DNA of 64,000 bases from Meconema thalassinum (GCA_946902985.2 OX336389.2:172928704-172992703); one strand, 5' to 3'. Positions 1 through 11,539 are shown, counted from the first letter of the stretch. Notes: a model not told the origin generated them from the sequence alone. A program made the numbers and translations.

Positions 1-302
1 CGTTAAAATCCCTCATTATGCCTTCCATCGGCAGGCCCGTGTCATAGATTTATGCCATGTAAAAGAAACTTCCACTAACTACAACTGTGTGAAGCAAAAT
101 TTGTAGGTTAGATTTGATTAACGCTCTAAATTCCAACGTTCGTCGCCAGGTGCTGGTTGCGGTGGCATATAGTAGCCAAGTTCACAGCCAGGTGTCGTTG
201 GCGGTAGCATTTGGTAGCAAAAGAAGGAACTACTGCTTGAAATTAACCGTCTGCAGTCCTTACATGAATTACAGACTAATACAGCCATCACAATTAACAC
301 CG

Positions 303-392
303 GTTATCAGACCGATTCTATACACACCCGAAGTACACGGAGCTACATGACCACGTTGTCGCAGCCCCTAAACTGAGGAACCAACCAACCTT
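303..392 (-). repeat. Dispersed repeat I, copy 1
   Basis: About 90 bases that, reverse-complemented, match 13030-13115 closely (shared words include TTAGGGGCTG and GTCTGATAACCGG). A weaker relative lies near 48110-48180. No coding potential. Bases 1-302 hold nothing I recognise. Confidence 0.6.
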
Positions 393-479
393 TGTGTGGG
401 CGATAAAATTTTGCGTGAAGAAGTAACAGACCGTTAGTTACACATCAGTGTCGAAACCTTGCATAAGGACAGTGTGACC

Positions 480-1900
480 ACCAGTATAACAAGTAGTTCC
501 GTGAAGAACTATACAGCCTATTTTCATATATCCTACTCATGGTAATTGCCTCTATCAACATACAAAATTTCAGTTTGATTGCCGTAATAAGATTCGTAGA
601 TATTGAGAACCGTCTTAATATTTCATATGGTCGCCATGTTGGATTTTTATTTATGTAATATTATATGAAGATTATTGTACACGTGTGTTATTCAAACTTC
701 AATCACATGATTAGGACACAAGAGGTAAAAACGAGATTTAAAAATTTCGCACAGCCGCCATCTTGTGGTTATGAAAACAATTAAAATAAATTACACTCCA
801 GTGGATTAACATTTGTATAAGCATTTACCGTACAGAGTTTCACTGCATTTGGATGGTTAAATCGCGAGAAACGTCCGTTTAAATATTTATAATTACGTCG
901 CCGCCATGTTGGATTTGTGCTCACCAGGCTATTGAAAGTCCTGTAGGTGAACTGATGTTCATAGCCTCTATGAACATTTAAAAAAGATCAGATTGATTGC
1001 TGTAAAAGATTCGTAGATACTGAGAACCGTCTAAATATTTCAGATGGTCGCCTTTTTGGATTGTTATATGTAGGCTATAGGCCATAGAGTTATGTACCAT
1101 TACAGGAAAATTATTGCGTAGCTTTATTATTCAAACTTTCACTTCGATCGCATCATTACGACACAAGAAATAGAAAAACTTAATTTTAAAATTTCGCACA
1201 ACCGCCATATTGAGGTTATGTAAACAATTGAACTAAATTAGATGCCAATGCATTAGAATGTGTGTACATATTTACTGTACCATATTTCACTGCGCTCAGA
1301 TGGTAAATCGCGAGAAAAGGCTATTCAAATGTTTCAATTTCGCTTGGCCGCGATGTTCGTTTTGTACTTAACAGGTTTTTGAAAGTTACATAGATGAACT
1401 TATAGTAGTGCCCTTTATCACCGTACAAACGTTCAGGGAGATATCAGTAATAGTTTCGGAGATATAGAATGCCGGTAAAATATTTCGCACAACCGCCATC
1501 TTGAGGTTATGTAAACAATTGAACTAAATTAGAAGCCAGTGCATTGCAATATGTATACACATTTGCTATACCAAGTTTCATTGCGCTTGGCTGGTCAAAT
1601 CGGGAGAAAAGTCTATTTAAAAGTTTCAAATCCGCTAGGCGCCATGTTGGTTTTGTAGTAACCAAGTTTTTGAAAGTTTCATAGGTGAACTTCTATTAGT
1701 GCCCTTTATCACCGTACAAAATTTCAGGGTGATATCAGTTATAGTTTCGGAGATACTGAATGCCAAGGAAACATTTCGCACAGCCGCCATGTTAGATTGG
1801 TGAGACGTAATAAAATTTGAAGGGCACGTTCGGGGTCGGCCAAAGTGGTGCTATGACCTTAACGAGTTTCGTTGAAATCGCTCCGGTCGTTTAGGAGTTA
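480..1900. repeat. Diverged tandem array, 3-4 units of about 290-450 bp
   Basis: Four successive blocks repeat the same order of words: a 'cctctatcaacat / cctttatcaccgt' stretch (near 545, 963, 1408, 1702), then an 'agatattgagaaccgtc / agatactgaatgcc' stretch, then 'atttcgcacarccgccat', then 'ggtaaatcgcgagaaa'. The first two units are about 420 and 445 bp. The third is shorter, near 295 bp, and lacks an internal block. The array ends in a conserved stretch around 1858-1905 (key words 'gttgaaatcgctccggtcg', 'taggagttat') and then a CA microsatellite. That ending is the type often seen at the 3' end of RTE-like LINEs. Function unknown. Confidence 0.65.
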
Positions 1901-1902
1901 TT

Positions 1903-1906
<4 letters not shown>

Positions 1907-1940
<34 letters not shown>

Positions 1941-1963
1941 CACACACACACACACACACACAC
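1907..1963. repeat. (CA)n microsatellite
   Basis: About 57 bases of alternating CA/AC with one interruption (an AACA step near 1940), directly after the LINE-like 3' motif. Confidence 0.95.
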
Positions 1964-2039
1964 GGAAAAAAGGTGATCTCATAAGCCTATTTTTTTCATA
2001 AAATGAAAATAGGCTAAAAATAGACCCCAAATAAGGGAA

Positions 2040-3300
2040 AGGTTACCGTCCCCATAAGACAATAACATGTTAAAAATATGCATAAAAAGACGAAAAACAA
2101 AGTTTATTACGCTCCAATTGTAAAATACTTTCTTATAATGAGAGGTATAAAATGAGGTCTGGTCCTTCTACGCAAACCTCCATATTTTGCCTATTTTCGC
2201 CTATCCCCTAGTTTGCCCGGTGAAATCTACCTCCGCCTTCCGGCGTGCCGAGAAGGATTATTTAATTGAGGTAGGATTCGGATAGGAAGCGTCCGCGGCC
2301 GTAAGTTAGGTACCATCCCAGCATTTGCCTTGAGTAAAAGTGGGGAGGAACCACGGAAAGCTACTTCCAGGATAGCTGAGGTAGAAATCGAATCCGCATC
2401 TTCTAAGTATTACCTCACGAGGCTGAGTGTACCCTCATTCCAGCCCTCAGACGACAATTAAATTCTTTGGCAGAGCCTGGAATCGAACCCGGGCCTCCGC
2501 GGTGTCACCAATTCAATATGATGTCTAGGCGTACTATTTAAACATTAAAATCGATACATCAAAATGCAATTGCTTCATTAGTATGAAACTTTCTAAGGGG
2601 AGATTATCAAATTAAATCTCATTAGCACTAGTCACATGACTATCAGGTCCAACATTACGTGCAAACCACTATCTTAAAACAAGATCTTCAGTAAAGAACA
2701 TGTAGCCTACTTTCTCTTTCTTGTATGGGTATAGTTATAACTCTATGTTCATATCAAGCAGTATAATTTAATGGTCTTGTGATAAACGTTAACAGTTGTA
2801 CGCTATATAGGCTACGACCCCTTGTTTACTAAGATTCGTTGTAATTCCGGCCTTGCATCCAGGGGAATTAATTCTATCATTAGAAAACTACGTCCATCTC
2901 GAATCTATCAAATAACAGTAAAGCCGGGCGGGTGGTATAGCCTACACACATGGGGTGCTCGTAAGAATCCATTAGGCTATACAAAGCGGAATGTTGATTT
3001 GTCTGTCTGTCATTTAAAGAAATCTATACCTTTTCACCGATCTGAAACAAATTTTACGTACTTTGGAACCCTTTGGGCAACACTGTCCACTTGAAATACG
3101 GATAGCCTCTCCATTCCACAGATTTGGGCCATTTAACGCATAGACGAAAATATAGAATTTGTTGTAGAAGGACCAATTTAGCCTCATTTTAAGCCTCGCA
3201 AAGCAAGAAACAAAAACTCGGGAAGTAAACTTTGGTTCAGTTTGGTGAAACGGTGTAGATTTGTATAAACAGACAAAGGGACCCGTAACCCACGTTTTAA
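2040..3300. mobile_element. Putative element with long imperfect inverted repeats
   Basis: The block 2040-2210 resembles the reverse complement of 3130-3300. Matching words in order are 'ggttac', 'aaagttta', 'taaaatgagg' and 'ggtccttctac', with many mismatches between. Two SINE-like insertions or other unrelated sequence fill the middle. I found no convincing TSD, so the outer limits are soft. No transposase is visible. Confidence 0.35.
2262..2512 (-). repeat. SINE family D, copy 1 (tRNA-derived)
   Basis: The right end holds a tRNA-like head in reverse complement with a B-box (GGTTCGATTCC on the minus strand, near 2480-2495). The body carries 'ccatcccagcatttgcc' and 'cctcacgaggctgagtgtac', which recur at 3421-3602, 41405-41640 and 47826-48095. 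It is a pol III-type SINE. Confidence 0.75.
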
Positions 3301-3420
3301 GGCCCTAGAACCAATCGTGTTGGAAGTATTTCGGTGTTGTACTAGGGGCCAGGAATGCTGGGAATTGAGTTGTAACTGTAAGAATATTTAAATAAGTCTT
3401 ATGTAAGTTACTTTGAAGTC

Positions 3421-3602
3421 AAGTGAGGATTGGGAAGGAGACGGCCGTGGCCTTAGGTAAGGAACCATTCCGGCATTTGCCTGACGTGGGAATTGGACCC
3501 ACTCCTTCTCGATTTTGCCTCACGAGGCTGAATGTACCCGCAGAATTAACCCGGACCTCCGGGGTGACAGCCAAGAATGCTAGCCGCTACACCAGGAAGT
3601 GG
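3421..3602 (-). repeat. SINE family D, copy 2
   Basis: Same body words as the copy at 2262-2512 (accattccggcatttgcc, cctcacgaggctgaatgtac), but the middle and the B-box region are shortened. The tRNA-like head at the right end is degraded. Confidence 0.7.
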
Positions 3603-4450
3603 ACTGTGATGCAGACTGTCATCTTGAGCCATCATAGAGATGAATGATTTTAATTGGAGGAAAATCACTCCGAAAAAGGTAAAGCTGTGAAGAAAACTGT
3701 ACGGCAATACAGGAGATTATAATATACACACAAGTAAACGCAGTCCTGAAAATAAAATCAAATAAAATTAGGAAAGAAAGAATGTTTCAAAATCTGTGCG
3801 GAATGTTACATAATTAGGCAAGCGCAAAAAATTATCCAATTAGTGCTCTGTAATTTCTTGTGATACATTAGGAATATACAGATAATAAACTCCACCCTGA
3901 AACTACAGTATTAGGCCTACATTTACTAAAAAAAAAGGAATGGAAGATTATCTAAGAATAAACCAATCGCCAGAAAGATTAATAAGAAGAGATTTGAACT
4001 TCGTCAAACAGGAAACGATTTTATTTCTGTAAGACTTATTTTTGCAGATAAATGTAAATATTTAATATAATTTTTTTATATATCTGTTGTTTGAACTTGA
4101 TAGAATCTAGTTGATCGTGTCTTATCATTCGCTTAAAATCTCCACTCTTGTTTTAAATTGATAGTTGATCGTTGAAAATTGGTCGCATATTTTTTCTTAC
4201 TGGTTGTTGTGTGTGTCCATTATGAATCTTTTTGCTCCTTTTAGGAATCTTTTAGTAAATTTAAAATTTTTATATCCAAGGTTTTCGATGTCTTTACATG
4301 TGTTGGAGGATGTAAATTGCATGGGTGGCTGATGGGAGGAGCGATTGTTGTTGGCCCCGAAACGTGTGCCAGGTTTGAATAATTATAAACAATGTAAAGC
4401 TGTTTACTGGTTGGAACATTTTCCATACTTTGTATTACCCCATTATCCAG
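3603..4450. other. Unassigned AT-rich sequence
   Basis: No open frame with recognisable motifs and no clear repeat family. I see nothing I can name here. Confidence 0.6.
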
Positions 4451-4537
4451 TTATGGGGTAATAGAGGGCAGTGATGCCAACCCCACTGGATCATGTTATG
4501 AGGTAATAGAGGGCAGAGATGCCAACCCCACTAGATC
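4451..4537. repeat. Local 45-bp tandem duplication
   Basis: Two copies, 4451-4492 and 4496-4537, share 'aatagagggcag' and 'gatgccaaccccact' and differ at only a few bases. It lies just upstream of a SINE. Confidence 0.85.
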
Positions 4538-4643
4538 CAGTTATGGAACCGACAAGGCAAATACACAAAATACTTGTTTTACACAAATTTGATATTTTTT
4601 ACTCTTCGGCAGAGTGTAATGACAAGAGGAATGAATAAATGAG

Positions 4644-4830
4644 GCGGCGTGGTGGCGCAGCGGTCGATCTATTCGCCTCTCACCAAGGCGGACCGGGTTC
4701 GATTCCCGGTCAATGCATGTGAGATTTTCGAAGTGAAATGCCATGTCCTGTGGTTCGGATTCCACGTAAAAAGGAGGTCCTGTGGCTCATGATTGCAAGA
4801 TTGACAGTCACGTATAACTACAAGCTTCCT
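4644..4830 (+). repeat. SINE family A, copy 1 (tRNA-derived)
   Basis: A tRNA-like head with A-box (TGGCGCAGCGGT) and B-box (GGTTCGATTCC) is followed by a body with 'aatgccatgtcctgtggttc' and an end at 'ctacaagcttcct'. Other copies are at 13188-13378 (with TSD) and 48883-49034 (minus). The head does not fold as a true tRNA gene. Confidence 0.85.
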
Positions 4831-5000
4831 TCCTTTTTTCAAGAGAGGAATGACCCTGAGATAATCACATTTCCTATTTGGTGAGCAAAGCGTTAAGTCC
4901 CTAAGATATCGGTTCCATTTGACAAAGGGATGGAATGATTATGGACATATTTCTTAAATTAATCTGGAGTAAGTATAGGCCTACAGCAATGTTTGGTACC

Positions 5001-5350
5001 GGGTGAGTTAGCCGTGGTTACGGCGTGGCTGCAGGCAGTCGCTCATCACATCCGGGAGGCGAGGAGGTTCAAATCCCCCCCACCGGCAACCTTGAAGATG
5101 GTCTTCTGTGGTTTCCCATCTTCCTTCCACGCAAATGCCGGGGTTGGTCCCTAACTAAAGGCCACAACCCTACCTTCCAATTCCTCGTCCGTACATTCAC
5201 ACTTTCCTCCCAAGACAACACTCCACACGCGACGGTACTTGTAGCTCACCCAATGGGTGTCCGCATTGAGGCAGCTACAAACTATGCCAAGCCGAACATG
5301 TCCTCGGACATTCCCGGCACTAAAAGCCATACGCTAAATAAAAATAAAAA
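5001..5350 (+). repeat. SINE family C (tRNA-derived)
   Basis: The head has an A-box-like stretch (TTAGCCGTGGTTACGG) and a B-box-like stretch (GAGGTTCAAATCCC). The body contains 'cgcaaatgccggggttggtc' and the copy ends in an A-rich tail (aaataaaaataaaaa). This is the only copy seen in the window. Sequence from 5351 to about 5690 has nothing recognisable. Confidence 0.7.
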
Positions 5351-5694
5351 TTTTGTAATCATTGCAACCACTTGGTGGATATATTTATTACATCGACGTT
5401 CACATGTCATGGAGAGGTTTCTTCATTATTTTGACTGTGGTATGAGGATGTTTTAATTATTCTTGTATTGCTTAATTTCTCGCGGTTTATTTATAAACAA
5501 TACTTGCTCCTTTGTCACCATTATTTTCACCTCGCAATGGAACACGGCTTATCAACTTACTCCCTGCAAGATGAACAGAAGGTGAAAATAGTGCTGATTC
5601 CTTACTCGGTTGATGGTCTCAGCATATCTTATAAATATTCTGATATGTTTACTGGAAGTTTCTGGAAATCATAACCTTCATATTATAAAATAGT

Positions 5695-5870
5695 AAATGA
5701 GGAAAGCAATGGCAAACTACCTCACTCCTCATCTTGCCTAGTACGCCCCATTATAGTACTGCCTTAGAATTTTGTGGGTATCTACTGACCTAACCTCTGG
5801 CAATACTTTTTGAGGATCCAACCAGCCTCTGGGCTGACTACCAAACAGACAGACAATATCTCCGGACCAC
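5695..5870 (-). repeat. SINE-like family F, copy 1
   Basis: Reverse complement reads CTGTCTGT, then TAGTCAGCCC, then GGTTGGATCCTCAAAAAGTA, then GTACTAGGCAAGATGAG. The same order occurs on the plus strand at 44836-44923 plus 48486-48600, where a hAT element splits it. The match served as the empty-site reference for that insertion. Confidence 0.8.
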
Positions 5871-5939
5871 ATGGGACGGTTACATCTGGAGAATACCAAA
5901 TAAGGAGAGTAAACTTTACAGCGAGTATTTACGACCAAG

Positions 5940-6690
5940 TGTCAACCATGGTGCCCCCCAAAAACTCACATCTAGTGGGACGTGGGTTGGCGACCACGGG
6001 ACTCCAACTGAGTCTGGCATTGCTTCCACTTACTTGTGCCGGGCTCCTCTCCGTCTTCTTTCCTGTCGACCTCTCTTGGTCAACTCTTGTTCTCTTCCGG
6101 CCCCGACGGTATTAGGGTATCCGAGGCCTAGTGAGTAGTTCACTTTCCCGCCTTAATTGGCCCTTGTCTCATCTTTCCTGATTTCCTCATTTTTCGAGGG
6201 ATCAGCCTTCTTTTTATTTTCATGTTAACTCCTGCCTTCTGCACAAGGCCGCCAAGGAGGCAGGGTGTATGTAGCCCCACCACTTCTGGTGCACCCTGGA
6301 TAGTGCTACACCCTCAAGGGCTCACGGCTGGTGAGTTTGGTAGTTGGCGACCCCGAAGGATTCCTGAGCTGGGTCCGTTTTGTCCCATTTTTCCTCTGAC
6401 CTTGGGGCGGGCCCTCTCCTCTTTCCCCTTTCCTATCAGCCTTTCATGGCTCTCCTTCCTTGCAAGTCCCTCAATCCTCATTTCTTCGAGGGTAGAGGGC
6501 ATTTCTTTTCTTCCTGTCTTTTATTTGCCATATCCTTTGTTTACCATTTCTTCTTCTAGTATTTAAGTTTGTAGTTAGTATTAGTTATAGTATTCATTCC
6601 CATCTCATCTTTCACTATCACCCAAACCATTAGGGGCCGATAACCTACATGTTAGGACCCTTAAAACAACATCATCATCAATATCAACCA
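5940..6690 (+). mobile_element. 3' end of a non-LTR retrotransposon (LINE), 5'-truncated
   Basis: A pyrimidine-rich, non-coding stretch ends at 6630-6685 with 'ggggccgataacctacatg', 'ttaggacccttaaaacaac' and an ATC-rich tail. The same terminal motif is found inverted at 11098-11151. Such a conserved terminus plus simple-repeat tail is typical of LINE 3' UTRs. No reverse transcriptase is left. The open frames here (for example 6222-6566) are low-complexity and I do not call them genes. Confidence 0.6.
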
Positions 6691-6699
6691 AGGTGGAGG

Positions 6700-6798
6700 T
6701 AATATAATGTAATGTTATGAGTTGTACGTCCCTTTTAACTACTGCGGCCTTCAGAGACGGTGGGGTGCCGAAATTTTGGCCCGAAGAGGATCTTTAAC
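6700..6798 (-). repeat. SINE family B, copy 1, outer part (split by hAT-1)
   Basis: It contains 'tacgtccc', 'aactactgcgg' and 'ggggtgcc', matching the family B copy at 49893-50123. It continues at 9308-9440 after the hAT insertion. The last 8 bases, 6791-6798 (TCTTTAAC), are the target-site duplication. Confidence 0.8.
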
Positions 6799-9299
6799 TA
6801 GGGTTACCATCCGTCCGGATTTCGTCCGGACAGTCCGGATTTTAAACATGTGTCCGGTTTGGCGTCCGGATTTAAAAATTGTCCGGAAACCGAATACGTG
6901 GCAAATATTTGGGGAAATTTTACTTCACACCGCATATAGGTTGGTCACATTGAGCAACAGGACTGCTCAGGCGGCTGCACCTGTTCTGTGTGCCGCTCCT
7001 GTCGCCATTTTATTTGGAAGGAGTGCGTTCAGTCAGTTTAGTGCTACTGTTTTGTTTGCTGGACTGCGTCCATTTCTAGACGTTTTATGCTATTAGTTTT
7101 CAGTATCAGTAGTTTTTAAGTACATAACAACAAAGTAGTGTTATAAATTGGGAAAATGCCGAAGCGTAAGTGTGTTTTTAACAACAAACTTTAAGAAGAA
7201 TATAAGTTTCTGAGACAGTGCCAAAATAGCAATGATCGCGTGAGGTGTACGGTGTGCAATTCAGAATTTTCGGTGGAACATCGTGGACGCTATGATATAG
7301 AAAATCATTTGCAGACTGACAGACATAAGAAGGCGAATCAAGCAGCGTCCTCGGCAAGTATTAAAACATTTTTTAAAAATACTGATGCCACTGATGCTGA
7401 GCTGCAATGTTCAGCAAAAGAAGCTACTTTTGCCTACCATACTGCAATGCATGGACTTAGTTTCAAAACGTCTGATTGCAATGCCAAACTGATTAAAAAG
7501 CTTTTTGAACCGAAATTCTCGGGAGCTCATACTAAGACCGAAGCCATCATTGTAAATGTAATATCCCCTTACATATTTGACAAACTTCTCAAAGACCTGA
7601 AGGATGCAAATTTCATTACACTAACAATTGACAGTTCAAACAGAAAAGAGGTTAAATTGACTCCTGTTTGTGTTCGTTATTTTAACCAAAATGAAGGTGT
7701 TAACGTGAAGCTGTTATTTTTTTTATGAACTTCCAGGTGAATCCTCTGATATCTTAGTAGAACATGTTTTAAAATGCATCAAAAAGTTCTCTATTGACTC
7801 CAAGGTCGTATGCCTATGCGCTGACAACACCAATACCAACTTTGGTGGTGTTAAAAGGCAGGGCCAAGGAAATGTATTTCGAAAACTTCAAAATGCCCTC
7901 TCAAGGCCAATTCTTGGCATTGGCTGTTCGGCGCACATTCTGCATTTAACGCAGTGCAGCATGCCTGTGATACTCTACATGTGGACGTCGAGGCAATCGT
8001 TGTGAAAGTGTACAAATACTTCTTCCAATATACTGTCAGAGTAACTGCATTGAAAGAATTTTGTGAATCTGTAGAAGTAGAGTACAAAAGGATCCTTTCC
8101 CGCGAAAATACGAAATTTTTAAGCTTGATGCCAGCAGTAGAAAGAATATTGGTTTTGTTTGAGCCCTTGAAAACATATTTCTCAACACTTAACAACTGCC
8201 CTGCAACAATTCAATCATTTTTTGAAGACCCAGTCAATGAACTGCTTTTAACCTTTGTTCACGGATGTCTGCAAATGTTTCAACTATCAATATTGAAAGT
8301 CGAGTCTGATCAAATATCAGCTACAGAAGCGGCGCAAGTATATGAACAATTACTTGAGAAACTGGAAGAAAGGAAGGCTGACAATTGCATACCATTTGCT
8401 GCTAAACTATTACTAAGGAAATTGAAAACTGAAGAAGTTATTAATGACAGCAAGGAAGAAGAGTTTTTAAAATGTGCCGAAGGTTTTTATCAAGCTGGCA
8501 TTAGCTACTTGAAACTTTGGGAAAGCAGCTTCGACAAAGCTAAACACTTCAAGTGGTTGACACAACAACATGTCCCTTCTTGGGATGAAATGGAAGACAG
8601 TGCTCTGACAGTAGTTAATGTCATACCAGATTCAATAAATGTGGATGAGCTATTTGATGAACGTTCGGCACTTATTCAAGTTTTGAAGAATCTGAGACCC
8701 GAATGGGACGCCCTGCCAAAAGAAGAAACCCCTAAAACTCATGAAAAGTGGAGACAATTGTTTGAAGTATTTTCCAAGAGCAATGTGTCCTTTGCGAATA
8801 TTTACAAACTTGTAGAATTCGCCATGTGTCTGCCTGGAACTTCAGCTCCATCTGAGCGAAATTTTTCAATGGTGGGAGCAATATGGACAGCTAAACGAGG
8901 ACGATTATCTCTTGCAGTTGTCAGGCACCTGCTAGTTATCAAGGCAAATAGTGATATGACATGCTCAGAGTTCCACGTCCAAATAAAAAATAACAAGCCA
9001 TTTCTGAAGAAAGTCAGCTCTAATGAAAAATACGATGCAAGGAAAATTGAGGAACCTGCCCCTGGACCCAGCACAGATTAATCTAAGACGAGAAAAAATT
9101 GTTCAAGGGATCAGTATGATATATGATGAACACTGATTGATGTTTTTGTATATTCTTATGTAATCATGTTATGTAATTGTAAAGGGATTGTAAACCTATA
9201 AAATCAAGTTCAGTTCATTTCATTTTGTTCGTCCATACCCCCAGACCCCCCGGAAGATCCGACGTCCGGATTTGGCCTTAAAATATTATGGTAACCCTA
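6799..9299 (+). mobile_element. hAT DNA transposon (hAT-1), 2501 bp
   Basis: The terminal inverted repeats start with a perfect 12-bp match, TAGGGTTACCAT at the left and its complement at the right. Further in, both ends carry GTCCGGA words. The 8-bp TSD TCTTTAAC is perfect (6791-6798 and 9300-9307), which is diagnostic of the hAT superfamily. The insertion sits inside a family B SINE. The related SINE at 49893-50123 shows the uninterrupted site (ggatcattaacgtgcc). The internal transposase is broken, so the copy is dead but could retain usable ends. Confidence 0.95.
7156..9081 (+). pseudogene. hAT transposase, broken by one stop and two frameshifts
   Basis: hAT transposases cut and paste DNA in the nucleus with an RNase H-like DDE domain. 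Here the ATG at 7156 opens a frame with an early TAA at 7192-7194. The frame then holds a BED-type zinc finger (C-x2-C near 7246-7257, H-x4/5-H near 7310-7330) and the first catalytic-type Asp in 'LTIDSS'. A run of eight T near 7717 shifts the frame. The middle part, about 7729-7945, carries a 'CADNTNTNFGG' motif, probably the second Asp, and 'GCSAHILH'. A second shift near 7945 leads to the frame 7954-9081. That frame ends in the hAT C-terminal dimerisation region, with 'LPGTSAPSERNFS' and 'KRGRLS'. Summed, the length fits a full hAT transposase of about 640 residues. The three lesions make it non-functional. Confidence 0.9.
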
Positions 9300-9307
9300 T
9301 CTTTAAC

Positions 9308-9440
9308 GTGTCAGTAAATCAATTAACACGGTTCACTCACATTTGAGCACCCTCAAATGTCAACTGACTGCGCTGAGATTCAATCCTGCTATCATGGGCT
9401 CAGTAGGCCAGAACGTTACCGCTGAGCCACGCAGCCAGTC
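9308..9440 (-). repeat. SINE family B, copy 1, inner part with tRNA-like head
   Basis: This continues the SINE interrupted at 6798. On the minus strand the head reads GGCTGCGTGGCTCAGCGGTAA (A-box) and GGATTGAATCTC (weak B-box). The family members at 39504-39770 and 49893-50123 align with it. Confidence 0.8.
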
Positions 9441-11080
9441 ATGGTCGAGATAACTAGGGCAGCAATACACAATAGTGGACCAGAAACGTTGACTCTCCTT
9501 GATTGGACAATGGATCAAAATGTTTGCTAGTATACAAGATGTCCGCGAAAAAGGTTTCAATATTTACAGAAGAATTAGAAGAAAAAAGTGACAGTCAGTC
9601 AGAAAGACTGGACTTTGTAGCATTTTAAATGTTACAAATGCTGAAAAACGCTAGAAAGGCTGGAGGCTTCTCGCTTTGCTCGAAGCCAAAGACTCTTGAC
9701 ATGTTAGAAAATTATCTGCATAATACTTATCTTGCTTATCTTGTTTCAAATTACTCGCGAACGGCAAGTGCAAACCAAGGGCAAAGCAAGGTCAAGCGCG
9801 CGGGGACGTGCCCCCTTCCATCCAGTCTAAAAAAACTTATAGTGGGCGATGTATTGAAGATAGAGATATGCTCTCGCGGACTTTTTTGTAATGCTGACCA
9901 ATTCTTACGATCATAATATATTTTTAACGGTTAGCCCAGCGTAAGCTTAAGAAGCGCACGGACGAAAAGTTTGTTTTCGACTTTTTCACTGAAATCGTTA
10001 CTGCTTGGTTTCCTTTGATCATACATACATTATTTTCTACAGAATCTTTCCTCGAGATATCCTTTACAGAGTGGTGAAAACCGCATCAAAATCCATCCAG
10101 TGGTTCTCGAGATTACCCGTGATATCCAAGAATCGGGAATTTTTGTCTTATACTAACGAAGTAGAGATTGTCGGGGAACACATGCACCAAGCAGTACTAT
10201 GACGTCACACACCTCAGTGCATCCGGCTACAATTCGTCCCGTCACCGTAATGTAACGCCAGACCCCAGCGTAACGACGAAGTCGACAAGATCATTTAAAA
10301 TGATAAAAAGAAGCTCCTATAAACACTGGTCGTAAATTTAATATCTTCCGAGTCTTATTTTGTACGAGGAGCATATCTTGCACTCCGAGCACTTTGGCAC
10401 GAAATTAATGAGAAAACATGGTACGTAGACGTTTGTTACCATTATGCAGCACATCGTGTTTGCATTTGTATCAAGCAAGACCTGAATACAAGAGTACTCA
10501 ACCTACAATATTCCACTGTGCACTACAGTCCGTATTGCTCTATCAGTCAGGTATGTTATTTTCGTCTGGTGTGACTGTGCGGTAGTGTTTTGTTGTGACA
10601 CTGCAGTACTGGGATTTGTTTTCTTATCCTTATCTGGATTTACGGCACGTACTGGAGGCTTTTCATTCACAAACAGGAAATGACAGATATATGACATTCA
10701 CCTACGGGCCAGTTGTTGGAAACTGGTTTGACTGGTTTGAACCAAAACAAATGCCACCATGTGCTATTGTTTACTGTTTTGGCCCGGTTTGTGACAACTG
10801 TTTCAGTATACTCCATTTTTAGTGACGTAATCTCTATAATGTTGGATCCATTACTAAATTGAATAACAAGTGACAAGAGGTGTTATTTGAAATGGCGGCA
10901 GCTACGTTCGCTGTAAACGTGGGACAACATAATTTTTATATGTAGGGCAGGTATTAATTGCTAAGGTGTAAATCTTGCTCGTAGTTCCAGTCGGTATAAT
11001 TATACTGTAATCAGAATTTACGGATTTACTTTTATTTGTTTGTTTTTCGAGCTAAAATCCGAATATAGGTACGATATACA
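9441..11080. other. Unassigned sequence with a possible RTE-like LINE tail
   Basis: Most of this 1.6 kb is unrecognised. Around 10070-10125 the words 'gtgaaaaccgcatcaaaat' and 'ccatccagtggttc' resemble the 3' region of RTE-type LINEs, but no coding remnant supports that. The short open frames have no motifs. Confidence 0.35.
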
Positions 11081-11097
11081 CGGGTCAAAACAATTAG

Positions 11098-11151
11098 TTG
11101 TTTTGTTGTTTTTGTTTTTGTTTTAAGGGGCCTAACATCGAGGTTATCGGC
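11098..11151 (-). mobile_element. 54-bp LINE 3'-tail insertion inside the Tc1 inverted repeat
   Basis: On the minus strand this reads GAGCCGATAACC, then GATGTTAGGCCCCTT, then an A/C-rich tail, the same terminus as at 6630-6685. It is flanked by near-identical 13-bp repeats, TCAAAACAATTAG (11085-11097) and TCAAAATAATTAG (11152-11164), which are its target-site duplications. It is a severely 5'-truncated LINE insertion. Confidence 0.8.
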
Positions 11152-11539
11152 TCAAAATAATTAGGGGATCAGTTGAGATATCTAGGATCTGACATATTGT
11201 CATCGACAGAATGACCTAAAATGGTTCGACGTCTTTCTGTCGGTTCTACGGAGTGGCAAAAGAGCAAAGCCAACTCCGTACAGGCCATGGAGGCCCTGGG
11301 AGTAGTGGAAGGTAGAGGCTTCCACTTTTTGTGACATCGTCTTTGCTCCCAGGAATTACCCTGGTACTCGTTTCTGGTGTAGGCTGAGCTACGGAGTGGA
11401 GACAACAACATTACGGCAACCGAGATAGCGGTAATAACAGAAAGTTGCTGCAGAGGGGGTTGTTGTGGATGTGTGTTTACTCTACCAAACGAATGACACA
11501 AGCAGTTGGGTTCGGATGGTGTAGTGAGCAGATAGTGCA

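Noticed and set aside
1907..1963. Regular repeat resembling a CRISPR-like array
   Set aside because: It is a simple CA microsatellite without spacers, in a eukaryotic genome.
4644..4716. Possible tRNA genes at SINE heads (also 13188, 39504, 47840, 50570)
   Set aside because: A and B boxes are present, but acceptor stems do not pair and each copy is followed by a shared SINE body.
6222..6566. Open frame of 114 codons in the LINE 3' region
   Set aside because: Low-complexity Pro/Ser/Leu composition from pyrimidine-rich DNA, no domain, and it lies in an apparent LINE 3' UTR.
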